Positions 8,879 through 16,962 of a stretch of DNA of 64,000 bases are shown here, piece after piece. Numbering within the stretch: the first letter of the stretch is position 1; each line of letters starts with the position of its first letter. The notes under the pieces were generated by a model. That model had not been told where the DNA came from. It did not search any database and was given only the letters and a program-made list of their open reading frames with translations. This DNA comes from CAADGV01 sp040290295 (lineage in GTDB: Bacteria > Bacteroidota > Ignavibacteria > UBA10030 > UBA6906): NCBI GenBank assembly GCA_040290295.1, contig PSMW01000002.1, positions 62,001 to 126,000 on the forward strand, in the 5' to 3' direction. The translations under genes were made by a program, and so were the position numbers.

Positions 8879-11616
8879 CGAACAACGACCATCTTTCTCG
8901 TTTGCGTCACGCCTCCTGCCGACAAACGATAGAGGTAAACACCGGCGGCGAGATGATGTGCACGGAAGGTGTGCGCATGCGTTCCGGCAGCCATGTTCTG
9001 TTCGAGGAGCGTCCCAACTTCTCTGCCCGCCACATCGAACACCTTCAAACTCACGAAGGAAGCACGACCGAGCGTAAACGCGATGGTGGTCGAAGCATTC
9101 CCGCCGACCACATCACTACCGGCGGCAGAAAATGGGTTAGGAAAGTTTTGATGCAAACGAAACTCCGCCGGGTGTCCTGCTTGCGCATCTACGCTCGTCG
9201 GCCCTGATGGAAGTTGCGTCGTAAAGACCCCTCGTGCGTGTGTGCCGGCAGCGAGGGTGCGATCGCTTGCGCGGTAATCCAGATACCCGATCAAGATATT
9301 GCCGATGGCCGTTGCCGCGGCCTGTGTCCAGATCGTCGAGGATCCGTTGAGATTGTCGGTCATCAACACACCGATGCTTGTTGCGAGATAGATGTTGAGT
9401 TGATTGCCGATAAAGAACATGACCGCCCAGCGGATGGAAGGACCATCTGGACCTGCAAGATTGCCTTCGACATCGGTCCATGTTTGCCCGCCGTTGGTGG
9501 TGTACCAAAGATTCTGAAAGTTATAGTTGCCGAACGCGACGAGCGCTTTCTGAGAATTGGTCGGATCGACGGCTATGCAGCGCACGAACCCTCCTTGCGC
9601 TGTACCGCCATTGAGTCCCGGCGGCGTCACGTCGGTAACGAGAGGCGATGTGCTGTTGGCGCTATCAACACGCTTGACGATCCCATCGGTCGTTCCGAAG
9701 TACACAACGTTGGGACTATTGGCTTTCGAGATACCGATACAACTCACCGCACGCGTCCAACCCGATGGCGTACCGACGTCGGTGGCAGTCAATGCGGTCC
9801 ATCCTACAGTACTCGTCCCTGACGGTGCATTGCTGTTGCGCCACAAGCCGCTCCACACCGTTGGTGCGGTGGACTTTCCAGCGCCATAGTACAATATGCG
9901 CGGATCGTTTGGGTCGAGCGCAATGGGATTGACGAACAACGCTCGCGTCGATCCTGAAGGCTGCATCGATCCTATGTAAGCTCCTGCGCGAGAAATTTTG
10001 TAGAGCGGTCCGTTTTGCGACTGGGTGTACATTCGATCGTGCGCAAGAGGCGCCATCTCGACCACTGTGCCGTCGCCGCTGGAGACCATCGTCCATGCAG
10101 AGAGGCCCGGTTGGTTTGTTGCTTGCGAGCCGTTATCTTGCGCACCGGCAACGATCGCGTTGTCGCCGCTATCGGGACCGATCGCAACCGAGTAGAACTG
10201 TGTGACGTTGTAGCCATTGTTCAGACTCGTCCATACCATCGAAGGGAGCCGAATGTCGTCCGCGCGCGAAATGCCTCCATCATGCCCTGAGTAATAGACG
10301 TTCGGATTGCCGGGACGGAACGCTCCCGAATGGAGATCGGGATGATGATTGCCGTTCGGCCAGAAGGGATAGCCGCCGATCGTGGTGGTGGCAGCAGTGG
10401 AGGCGAACCCGTTCGTCGAGCAATACAAATTCGTTCCGCCGATCAACACAAAATTCTCATCGTCCGGCTTCACTTGGACGAGTTGATCATAACCGGTTTG
10501 AGTACTCAAATCGCTCGGCAGATTGCCGCCGCGGTTCTCCCACGTGCCGCCACTTGTCGAATGCGTGTACTTCCACAATTGATGCCCCGCAGTGGCGGGC
10601 ATGTTGTTGGCCGATTCGACGAACACGTACACGACATTGGGGTTGGAGGGTGCAATACCGAACACGATACGCCCGGTACTCGTCGGAAATGTGGAGGGCT
10701 TGATGTCCGTCCACGTCACTCCCTCCGGGGAGCGCCAGATTTTCGGCGTGCCGCCTTGTTTGGTATGTGCGTACACGACGCCGGTAGAAGTAATGGCTAC
10801 GTCGGTCGAAAAGCCTGCTGTGTTGACAAGACCCGAGTCCGACGGTTGCACCATCACCCACGACGTGCCGCCGTTGGTCGAACGATACACGCCGTTCCAG
10901 GTGGCTGCGTACACCTCATCTTGAACGAGATTGGCAGGATTGACCGCGACGTTCCAAACGTAATCGAAGGCGTCAGTCTGTTGAGGTGTGCCGGAGGAAG
11001 TGGAAGGAAGAAGCGTCCAACTCTCACCGTTGTCGGTGGACTTGTAGATGCCGTCGCCGCGATAAAAAGCACCCCAACGGGTGTTGTTGGTGGTGGAGCC
11101 GCGAAACTCACCTGTGCCGACGTACCAAATGTGCGTTTTGCCGGGTCGAACATCTTGAGCTATGCAACTGGTGGTGTGAATTTGGGACGGCGAGAGCGTC
11201 AGTCGCCACGACGCGCCGTCGTTCGTCGTTTTCCAGATACCGCCTGCAACGCTGCCGGCAATCAACGTCCCGACGTTGGCAACATCGGCGGCAAGCACTC
11301 GTGATCGACCACCCACGTTGTTCGGTCCACGCTCGACCCATACCAACTCCTGCACACCCATCCCCTTTTGCAACGCTGCCTCCTCTCGGGTGGGGATGCG
11401 GTTCGCAAACTGACGCTCGCGTCGGTATATGTCGCGCGGGATGGTGTTCGTTGCAGGATCACGTTGGATCAAGAACTCCATCTCGTCTCGTGCACGAGGG
11501 TTGTCCTCATCGCCGAGGGACACAGGTGAGTCGATCCTTCCCGGCTTCAGCGTCCCGATACCCATCAAGACCCAAAAAGCAGCCAGACCTGTAGTGACGA
11601 TTGCCTTCGTGTTCAT
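8875..11616 (-). CDS. T9SS-exported Asp-box beta-propeller (sortilin/sialidase-like) protein
   Basis: A 913-residue secreted protein. After an N-terminal signal-anchor-like segment (residues 1-24) come repeated Asp-box motifs (S/TxDxGxxW), such as TNDGASWRL, STDNGESWTLL, STNGGTSWV and TTNGGQTWTDV, typical of VPS10/sortilin- and BNR-type beta-propellers. The last 85 residues are a T9SS type A sorting domain: HQNFPNPFSA, strands ending in VSLKVFDVAGREV, then GVYLYRLSAGG and TRKMVVVR. Such proteins are exported by the Por system and released or attached at the surface. No classical sialidase FRIP motif is obvious, so enzymatic activity is not assured. A GGAATG-type ribosome site precedes ATG 11616. 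The WG-repeat gene overlaps its stop. Confidence 0.88.
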   Translation of the reverse strand: MNTKAIVTTGLAAFWVLMGIGTLKPGRIDSPVSLGDEDNPRARDEMEFLIQRDPATNTIPRDIYRRERQFANRIPTREEAALQKGMGVQELVWVERGPNNVGGRSRVLAADVANVGTLIAGSVAGGIWKTTNDGASWRLTLSPSQIHTTSCIAQDVRPGKTHIWYVGTGEFRGSTTNNTRWGAFYRGDGIYKSTDNGESWTLLPSTSSGTPQQTDAFDYVWNVAVNPANLVQDEVYAATWNGVYRSTNGGTSWVMVQPSDSGLVNTAGFSTDVAITSTGVVYAHTKQGGTPKIWRSPEGVTWTDIKPSTFPTSTGRIVFGIAPSNPNVVYVFVESANNMPATAGHQLWKYTHSTSGGTWENRGGNLPSDLSTQTGYDQLVQVKPDDENFVLIGGTNLYCSTNGFASTAATTTIGGYPFWPNGNHHPDLHSGAFRPGNPNVYYSGHDGGISRADDIRLPSMVWTSLNNGYNVTQFYSVAIGPDSGDNAIVAGAQDNGSQATNQPGLSAWTMVSSGDGTVVEMAPLAHDRMYTQSQNGPLYKISRAGAYIGSMQPSGSTRALFVNPIALDPNDPRILYYGAGKSTAPTVWSGLWRNSNAPSGTSTVGWTALTATDVGTPSGWTRAVSCIGISKANSPNVVYFGTTDGIVKRVDSANSTSPLVTDVTPPGLNGGTAQGGFVRCIAVDPTNSQKALVAFGNYNFQNLWYTTNGGQTWTDVEGNLAGPDGPSIRWAVMFFIGNQLNIYLATSIGVLMTDNLNGSSTIWTQAAATAIGNILIGYLDYRASDRTLAAGTHARGVFTTQLPSGPTSVDAQAGHPAEFRLHQNFPNPFSAAGSDVVGGNASTTIAFTLGRASFVSLKVFDVAGREVGTLLEQNMAAGTHAHTFRAHHLAAGVYLYRLSAGGVTQTRKMVVVR

Positions 11617-11664
11617 TGCTCATTCCTTTCGGTTACCTTCGACAACAGCTTGGTCTTCGGCGGA

Positions 11665-12204
11665 CTACCATCTCCTTCGTGCCGTGCCGTTCGGAAATTC
11701 GTACAACTTCAAATCTTTTGCCGTCATCATTTTTGTCAAGAGGAGAATTTGCCCCGTGTGCATCGAATAGTGTTCGACAACATGATAGAGAGCGTACATC
11801 ACCGTAACCTGGTTTCCTTGGATGGTACGTTGTTCACCGAGCGAAGCGGGATCGAGCGAGTCCAATACCGTGACGGCGCGTTGGACGGCACCTGAAAGCC
11901 GTTCGAGCAGTTCCGCTTTGGGAATCGGAGTGCGTTCGGAAAATTCACGATCGCGATCTCGCTGCACGTTCTCCTTCCCGACGCCCCCAACGATCCACTG
12001 TGTAACGTTTCCGCAGAGGTGCAACACCAGGTTTCCGATGCTGTTAGAGGCTTCGTTCGGACGCCACCATACCTGTTCGCAAGAGAGCAGTTCGAGTGCA
12101 ACGCGAAGGCGAGGCAGAAATTCGTCCCGAAGGAACGAAGCAGAAAGCGAGATGAAAGCGCGGCTCGAATCCACGATCGGTGTGTTACGGTTTGAAACGC
12201 ACAA
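11665..12204 (-). CDS. DinB-fold protein (DUF1572-like)
   Basis: A 179-residue four-helix protein of the DinB/YfiT superfamily. The first helix contains LRDEFLPRLRVALELL, the second SIGNLVLHLCGNVTQWI with a His in the metal position, and the last segment ALYHVVEHYSMHTGQILLLTKMM supplies the His pair typical of the family. Members bind a divalent metal and several act as thiol-dependent transferases; a specific role cannot be given. The frame begins with TTG 12204; GTG 12174 (VDSSRAF) is an alternative start. The start overlaps the stop of the upstream NlpC/P60-like gene by 20 bases. Confidence 0.8.
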   Translation of the reverse strand: MCVSNRNTPIVDSSRAFISLSASFLRDEFLPRLRVALELLSCEQVWWRPNEASNSIGNLVLHLCGNVTQWIVGGVGKENVQRDRDREFSERTPIPKAELLERLSGAVQRAVTVLDSLDPASLGEQRTIQGNQVTVMYALYHVVEHYSMHTGQILLLTKMMTAKDLKLYEFPNGTARRRW

Positions 12205-12763
12205 TATAGGATTTGATGTCGGGATCGTTCAATCCAACCTCGAATTCGCCGATGCCGACGCCACCGAGGGTTTGGTGCGCGCCGAAGACGATAGCGCACA
12301 ACGACCCGTTGCGATCGAGCACATCCACAATAATGGACGTATGGCCACGCCAGTGTCCATTCCGGTATTTCCAGAACTGAATGAAATCACCGGGTTGTGC
12401 GCGATGTGGCGTAACAATCTCTCCGTTGCCCATCTTGACGAGAGCAGTTTGGATGCCGCGGATCCGCTCGTCGTCGCGCGCCACAAGTTGCTGGAGTCGT
12501 TTTCCCCGCCGCACGTTGCTGATCAAGATTGCGGCCCGCTCGTCCGCCGTGAGCGGCCGCCGCAGGAGTTCTTCGACCACCGCGGTCATGAACAACACAC
12601 AATTGACTTGGTTGCGATGGAGGCGATGGCCATAACGCCAGTCCTTGAACCGCGTCTCCGCCAAGCGCACGCCGACAAGCAGCGGATGATCGTGTGCCCG
12701 GGCATTGGACGTCAGCAACAGCAAGAATGCAAGCGCGCAAACATTCACGCGTCGAGGCAGCAT
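12185..12763 (-). CDS. exported NlpC/P60- or CHAP-like cysteine hydrolase, probable
   Basis: From ATG 12763 the product is 192 residues with a signal peptide (LPRRVNVCALAFLLLLTS, ending ARA). The mature part shows RNQVNCVLFMTAVVEELL, with a Cys at the start of a helix, then RAQPGDFIQFW, then a His in RGHTSIIVDV. This Cys-helix / PGD / GH-strand order is that of papain-like NlpC/P60 and CHAP peptidases that cut peptidoglycan stems. The overall similarity is weak, so the enzyme call is an inference. A GGGGGGA ribosome site stands 6 bases before ATG 12763; the open frame extends 18 codons further upstream without support. Confidence 0.6.
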   Translation of the reverse strand: MLPRRVNVCALAFLLLLTSNARAHDHPLLVGVRLAETRFKDWRYGHRLHRNQVNCVLFMTAVVEELLRRPLTADERAAILISNVRRGKRLQQLVARDDERIRGIQTALVKMGNGEIVTPHRAQPGDFIQFWKYRNGHWRGHTSIIVDVLDRNGSLCAIVFGAHQTLGGVGIGEFEVGLNDPDIKSYIVRFKP

Positions 12764-12944
12764 GGTGGTCCCCCCGTAGTGAAGGCGAAGCGTTTCTGCA
12801 TCCGACCATGCACGCACATCCCCCCTCTCGTTTCAACCGCGAACAATGCGAGTACGGTTGAAACGAAGATGCTGTGATATGGTAAGGAGAAGAAACCGTA
12901 TCTGCAACAGGTGGAACGACCGGGAGGCACCGTCGAGGGTTGAT

Positions 12945-12978
12945 AAAAAATCGGTCCCGCCGTAACCACAGCGGGACC
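12945..12978 (-). terminator. rho-independent terminator downstream of the tryptophan/Nudix cluster
   Basis: Perfect 8 bp stem GGTCCCGC (minus strand 12978-12971) and GCGGGACC (12960-12953), a 10-base loop, then TTTTTT at 12950-12945. It lies 217 bases beyond the Nudix stop and probably ends the long minus-strand transcript that starts upstream of the tryptophan dioxygenase gene. Confidence 0.8.
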
Positions 12979-13037
12979 ATCAGCGAATCACGAGCCTCGG
13001 AAGCTGTCGCTAGCAAACTTCCGCAGAGGCTCCTCTG
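12945..13037 (-). ncRNA. possible structured RNA or attenuated leader (three hairpins ending in a terminator)
   Basis: On the minus strand three stems follow one another: CAGAGG/CCTCTG (13037-13024), CGGAAG/CTTCCG (13023-12998) and the terminator GGTCCCGC/GCGGGACC (12978-12953) followed by six T. They could be the 3' end of the Nudix mRNA, a small RNA, or a leader that attenuates the gene starting at 12763. No known riboswitch, SRP, 6S or tmRNA signature was recognised. The terminator is well supported; an independent RNA is speculation. Confidence 0.35.
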
Positions 13038-13195
13038 TTTGATGTCAAGATGGAGGTCACCTCGCTTTCCCAGGGTAACCACATCGAACCGAATATCCCC
13101 CTGAAGAATACCCGGTACAGCGTGAACTCCGTAAACAATTTACTTTCTCCACCCGACAAAGTCAAGTCTCGATCATGCAGAGCATCACACGCGCG

Positions 13196-13744
13196 TCAGC
13201 GTGCTGTCTCGATCGCTTTGGTGTAACTGCCGACGTACACGCGATCGTTGGGCTTGCGGCGATCGCGAAAATAGTGCTCGAGCGAGAAGCGCACGGAGCT
13301 GAAGGCAATGTCGTTCCAGGGCACTTCCGACTCACGAAAGAGGTGTGTACGTTCCGTCTCCGCGCCGGGTGAGAAATCAAGATTCCTCAGGTGTGCAAGA
13401 AAAAAGAGATACACTTGCCCGATGCTCGGAATGCTGTACACCGAAAAGAGTCGGATGATATCCACTTCGGCGTGTGCCTCTTCGAATGTCTCGCGCACGG
13501 CACCCTCTTCAACGGTCTCGCCTGTTTCGAGAAATCCTGCCGGCAACGTCCAGTAGCCGCTGCGCGGTTCGTTCGCGCGTTTGCACAGTAACACCCAATC
13601 CTCCCACACCGGCAAGCAGCCGACGATCAGGCGCGGGTTTTCGTAGTGCACCGTGTTGCAAGAATCGCACACGAAGCGAGGACGATGATCGCCGGGAGGT
13701 ACGCGCCGCTGTACGGGCTTGCCGCATTTGCTGCAGTAGTTCAT
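13196..13744 (-). CDS. zinc-ribbon Nudix hydrolase
   Basis: A 182-residue hydrolase. The N-terminus carries a zinc ribbon (CSKC at residues 4-7 and CDSC about 23 residues later), like NudC-type and related Nudix enzymes. The Nudix box follows: the Gly of GFLETGE, then the REx(F)EE element of AVRETFEEAH. The family cleaves nucleoside diphosphates linked to another moiety; zinc-ribbon members include NADH pyrophosphatases and ADP-ribose hydrolases. ATG 13744 overlaps the apaG stop by 4 bases (ATGA), so it is translationally coupled to apaG and probably the last gene of the tryptophan-degradation transcript. Its presence near a pathway that would compete with NAD synthesis is suggestive only. 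Confidence 0.88.
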   Translation of the reverse strand: MNYCSKCGKPVQRRVPPGDHRPRFVCDSCNTVHYENPRLIVGCLPVWEDWVLLCKRANEPRSGYWTLPAGFLETGETVEEGAVRETFEEAHAEVDIIRLFSVYSIPSIGQVYLFFLAHLRNLDFSPGAETERTHLFRESEVPWNDIAFSSVRFSLEHYFRDRRKPNDRVYVGSYTKAIETAR

Positions 13745-14151
13745 GCCTCCTCGACCATTGGTCGCGCAGTTGTTGCCAAGAAGAATCGTCCGATGATAGC
13801 GTCGAACGTTTCGCCGTCTTCCCGCTGCATGCGGAACGATCCCTCCATCGTTCCCCATTCGGTGTCCAACGGGCAGAAACTTGTGTACTCGAACTGTTCG
13901 CCGGGCGCGAGACTGGGAAACTTTCCGACGACGCCGGGACCCCCGACGTCCTCCCTGTCGCCGCTGCCGTTGATGATCACCCAATGGCGCGAGAGCAATC
14001 GCACGCGTTCAGTTCCTTCGTTGATGATGCTGATGCGATACGCGAACAGATATTTCTGTGCAGCGGGCTGTGATTGATCGGGCAGGTATAATGCCGCTGC
14101 ACGCACACGAACGCCTTCCGTGACCGTCTCCGATGAAAGTTTGGTGGACAT
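13741..14151 (-). CDS. apaG: ApaG domain protein
   Basis: A 136-residue protein of the ApaG family (FN3-like beta sandwich). Recognisable parts are YLFAYRISIINEGTERVRLLSRHWVI, in which the RHW element is the family hallmark, GVVGKFPSLAPGEQFEYTSF, and GTMEGSFRMQRED. The biochemical role of ApaG is not settled; in enterobacteria it is linked to divalent metal resistance and phosphatase-related phenotypes. ATG 14151 has a GAGGG ribosome site 5-9 bases upstream. A GTG at 14175 overlapping the monooxygenase stop (GTGA) is the alternative start. It is coupled by a 4-base overlap to the Nudix gene. Confidence 0.92.
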   Translation of the reverse strand: MSTKLSSETVTEGVRVRAAALYLPDQSQPAAQKYLFAYRISIINEGTERVRLLSRHWVIINGSGDREDVGGPGVVGKFPSLAPGEQFEYTSFCPLDTEWGTMEGSFRMQREDGETFDAIIGRFFLATTARPMVEEA

Positions 14152-14171
14152 GCTACCCTCAGAATGCTTAC

Positions 14172-15548
14172 TCACTCAATGTAATCCAGATGCTTGCTGA
14201 TCAACACATCCGCCCGATGCAGATCGAGGTCTTCGGGCCGCGTTATCGTTTCCGCCAGTTGATCCAAGATTTGTTCTTGGATCGCACCTCGCGCCTGCGC
14301 CACGGAATACGGAATCCGTCGGAACGTCACCATCGTGTACTTCGGGATGAACAAGCCCGGATAGTGCTCTGCCAGAACGCGCTCGATGTGCTTTTTGAGC
14401 TGGAACTTTGCTCGTGCTACATGGTCGCGCATTTCCACGAAGTTTTCAACCGCGAGATCGGCAATCGCATCGGTATCTTTCTTCCTCAACTTTTCGAATT
14501 CGGGGTAGAGTTGATCCCACCGGACTTTCTCCGGCGAGCGGCCGATCGACATCTGCCGTTCGAGCAGCACATTGAGATAGGTACAATCTTCGAATGCGCA
14601 ATTCATCCCCTGCCCGAAGAACGGAACGATCGCATGCGCTGCATCGCCCAACAACAGCACTTTCCCATCGACATGCCACGGGAGACCCTTAACCGTTACC
14701 ATCGATCCAGTAGGATGGTCGAAGAATTCCTGCACGACGTCGGGCATCAAGGGCACGACGTCGGGGAAATGCTCCTTGAACAATGCCAGCACGCGTTCTT
14801 CCGTGTCGAGACTTTCGAAACTCATCTCGCCCTTGTGGGGAAAAAAGAACGTACAGGTGAAGGTTCCATCGAGGTTCGGCAGAGCAATAAGCATGTACGT
14901 TGTGCGGGGCCAAATGTGCAATGCATGCTTTTCGATGATGTGCTTGCCGTTCGCTCCCGGCGGGATCGTCAGTTCCTTGTAGCCGTATTCCAAGTACTCG
15001 AGGGTGAACGAACTAATGCCCTTCTCCACCATTGCCGTGCGGATCGCGGAAGCCGAGCCGTCGGCGCCAATGACCGTCTTCGGAAGGATGATGACTTCTT
15101 CTCCTGTCTGTTCGTGAACGAGGTGCACCTCGCCTGTTTCCAGATTCATACCCGTGCAGCGTGTGTTGAACGTGATGTGCAGGTTCTTGTGTTTCTCGGC
15201 GGCATTCATCAAGAACTTATTGAGTTCAGCGCGCGAAACGGCGTAGATCACTTCCTTCTCGTCGATGCCGTACCGTTGGAGGAACACCTCGCCGTTCACC
15301 GGATGCACCATCCGTCCACGCATCGGGATGGCGATGCGCAACACCTTCTCGGCAAGCCCTACTTCCTGCAAGGCATGAATGCCGCGCACTGAGAGTGCAA
15401 GATTGATCGAGCGGCCGCCGCCGACGTCGGTTATGCGCATGTCGCCGCGGCGTTCGTACAACTCCACATGAAAATTCTTTCGTGCAAGATAGATGCCCAA
15501 GAGCGAACCGGCAAGGCCCGCCCCGATGATGACAACGGAATTCTTCAT
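14172..15548 (-). CDS. kmo: kynurenine 3-monooxygenase
   Basis: FAD- and NADPH-dependent hydroxylase converting L-kynurenine to 3-hydroxykynurenine. From ATG 15548 the protein has 458 residues, close to bacterial KMOs. Motifs: VVIIGAGLAGSLLGIYLA (FAD Rossmann fold, residues 4-21), GRSINLALSVRGIHAL typical of KMO, VIGADGSASAIR (DG motif) and LLLGDAAHAIVPFFGQGMN (GD motif). A strong AGGAGG stands 9 bases before ATG 15548; the frame extends 22 codons further upstream without support. It follows kynureninase after a 19-base gap and precedes apaG. Confidence 0.95.
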   Translation of the reverse strand: MKNSVVIIGAGLAGSLLGIYLARKNFHVELYERRGDMRITDVGGGRSINLALSVRGIHALQEVGLAEKVLRIAIPMRGRMVHPVNGEVFLQRYGIDEKEVIYAVSRAELNKFLMNAAEKHKNLHITFNTRCTGMNLETGEVHLVHEQTGEEVIILPKTVIGADGSASAIRTAMVEKGISSFTLEYLEYGYKELTIPPGANGKHIIEKHALHIWPRTTYMLIALPNLDGTFTCTFFFPHKGEMSFESLDTEERVLALFKEHFPDVVPLMPDVVQEFFDHPTGSMVTVKGLPWHVDGKVLLLGDAAHAIVPFFGQGMNCAFEDCTYLNVLLERQMSIGRSPEKVRWDQLYPEFEKLRKKDTDAIADLAVENFVEMRDHVARAKFQLKKHIERVLAEHYPGLFIPKYTMVTFRRIPYSVAQARGAIQEQILDQLAETITRPEDLDLHRADVLISKHLDYIE

Positions 15549-15567
15549 TGTACGAATCCTCCTGCCG

Positions 15568-16836
15568 TTACGTCCATGAAAACTGTCGAAGGATTTCGAC
15601 AAATCTCCACACATCCGTGAACGAGTTGTACAGCGGCACGGGCGCGAGTCGGATGACGTTCGGCTCGCGCCAGTCGCATACCACGCCGTGGCGCGTCAGA
15701 TGCTCGAGGAGGGCCTTGCCGCGCTCCTTGACGAGAAGCGACAATTGACAGCCGCGCTGCTGCGGGTCGCTCGGCGTGATGATCGCAAAGCGCTTCTCCG
15801 CATGATGACGAAGCAGAAATTCCAGATACCCGGTCAAACGAACGCTCTTTTCGCGTAGCGCCTCCATACCGGCTTCTTCGAAAATCGCCATCGAGGCGCG
15901 AAGAGCAGCAAGCGGAAGGATCGGAGGGTTGCTCAGTTGCCACCCTTCGGCACCGGGAATCGGATCGAACAGCGGACTCATGGAAAAGCGAATGTGTTTG
16001 TTTTGTCCCCACCACCCTGCGAAGCGCGGAAGGTCGGGACGATGCGCGTACCGTTCATGCACGAAACAGCCCGCGATGCTCCCCGGACCAGCATTGAGAT
16101 ATTTGTACGAACACCATACCGCAAAATCGACATTCCACTCATGAAGCTTCAATGGAAGATTGCCTGCAGCATGGGCGAGATCGAAACCAACCGTGCAACC
16201 TTGCGCTTGAGCCGCGCGTGTGATGCGTTCCAGGTCGAATGCTTGGCCCGTATAGTAGTTTACGCCACCGAGCAGTACGAGAGCGATTTCTTCACCATCA
16301 GCCTCCAATACATCCTCGATGTCCTCCGTACGTAATGTCGTTTCACCTGAGCGCGGTTGGAGTTCGATGAGCGAACGCTTCGGGTCGAAGCCGTGAAAAC
16401 GAATCTGCGATTCCACGGCGTAGCGATCCGACGGGAACGCGTGCGCCTCGATGACGATCTTGTGCCGGCGCGTTGTCGGGCGATAGAACGAGACCAGCAG
16501 GAGATGGAGGTTCACCGTAAGCGTATTCATCACAACCACCTCGATCGGCTTGGCGCCGACGAGCTTGGCTGTCTGTTCCGTGAGCTGCTCGTGATAAGGC
16601 ATCCACGGATTGTGCGCTCGAAAGTGTCCTTCGACGCCAAGCCTTTCCCAGTCTTTCAATTCCTGTTCGATATATTCTCTGACCGTCCGCGGTTGCAACC
16701 CAAGCGAATTGCCACACAAGTACACGAGATCGTTGCCCTGGTTGTCTTTGGGGATAAAGAACCGATCGCGATAGTTGCGCAGTGGGTCGTCCCGGTCGAA
16801 TGTTTCGGCCACGTCTTGTCCATCAGGAAATCTCAT
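15568..16836 (-). CDS. kynU: kynureninase
   Basis: PLP enzyme that splits 3-hydroxykynurenine (or kynurenine) into 3-hydroxyanthranilate (or anthranilate) and alanine. From ATG 16836 it has 422 residues; the family is 405-465. Diagnostic segments: DDPLRNYRDRFFIPKD, YLCGNSLGLQP, VVMNTLTVNLHLL, GFDLAHAAGNLPLKLHEW, and the PLP-lysine segment VWCSYKYLNAGPGSI. A TTG 31 codons upstream (16929) is possible but gives a poorly conserved extension. It lies 126 bp downstream of the Y-family polymerase gene on the same strand. Confidence 0.95.
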   Translation of the reverse strand: MRFPDGQDVAETFDRDDPLRNYRDRFFIPKDNQGNDLVYLCGNSLGLQPRTVREYIEQELKDWERLGVEGHFRAHNPWMPYHEQLTEQTAKLVGAKPIEVVVMNTLTVNLHLLLVSFYRPTTRRHKIVIEAHAFPSDRYAVESQIRFHGFDPKRSLIELQPRSGETTLRTEDIEDVLEADGEEIALVLLGGVNYYTGQAFDLERITRAAQAQGCTVGFDLAHAAGNLPLKLHEWNVDFAVWCSYKYLNAGPGSIAGCFVHERYAHRPDLPRFAGWWGQNKHIRFSMSPLFDPIPGAEGWQLSNPPILPLAALRASMAIFEEAGMEALREKSVRLTGYLEFLLRHHAEKRFAIITPSDPQQRGCQLSLLVKERGKALLEHLTRHGVVCDWREPNVIRLAPVPLYNSFTDVWRFVEILRQFSWT

Positions 16837-16962
16837 GAGCGTTTGAGCGAGAACAGTTGTCGATGCGTTTGGAATTTGAGTGAATCGTGACGTCGAACGG
16901 TCGGGGAACTGCCACTCATCCGACAGCAATCCGCCTGCGTGCTGTCAGCAATACAAGCTTGC

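Larger units (their letters stand above)
12764..13195. other. 432 bp gene-free spacer with hairpins
   Basis: The spacer lies between the Nudix gene end (13196) and the start of the NlpC/P60-like gene (12763), both on the minus strand. I find no credible coding frame. Its central part holds three short hairpins on the minus strand, the last one a rho-independent terminator (listed separately). The rest, 12764-12940, should contain the promoter of the downstream genes, but I could not pick out convincing -35/-10 boxes. Confidence 0.5.
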
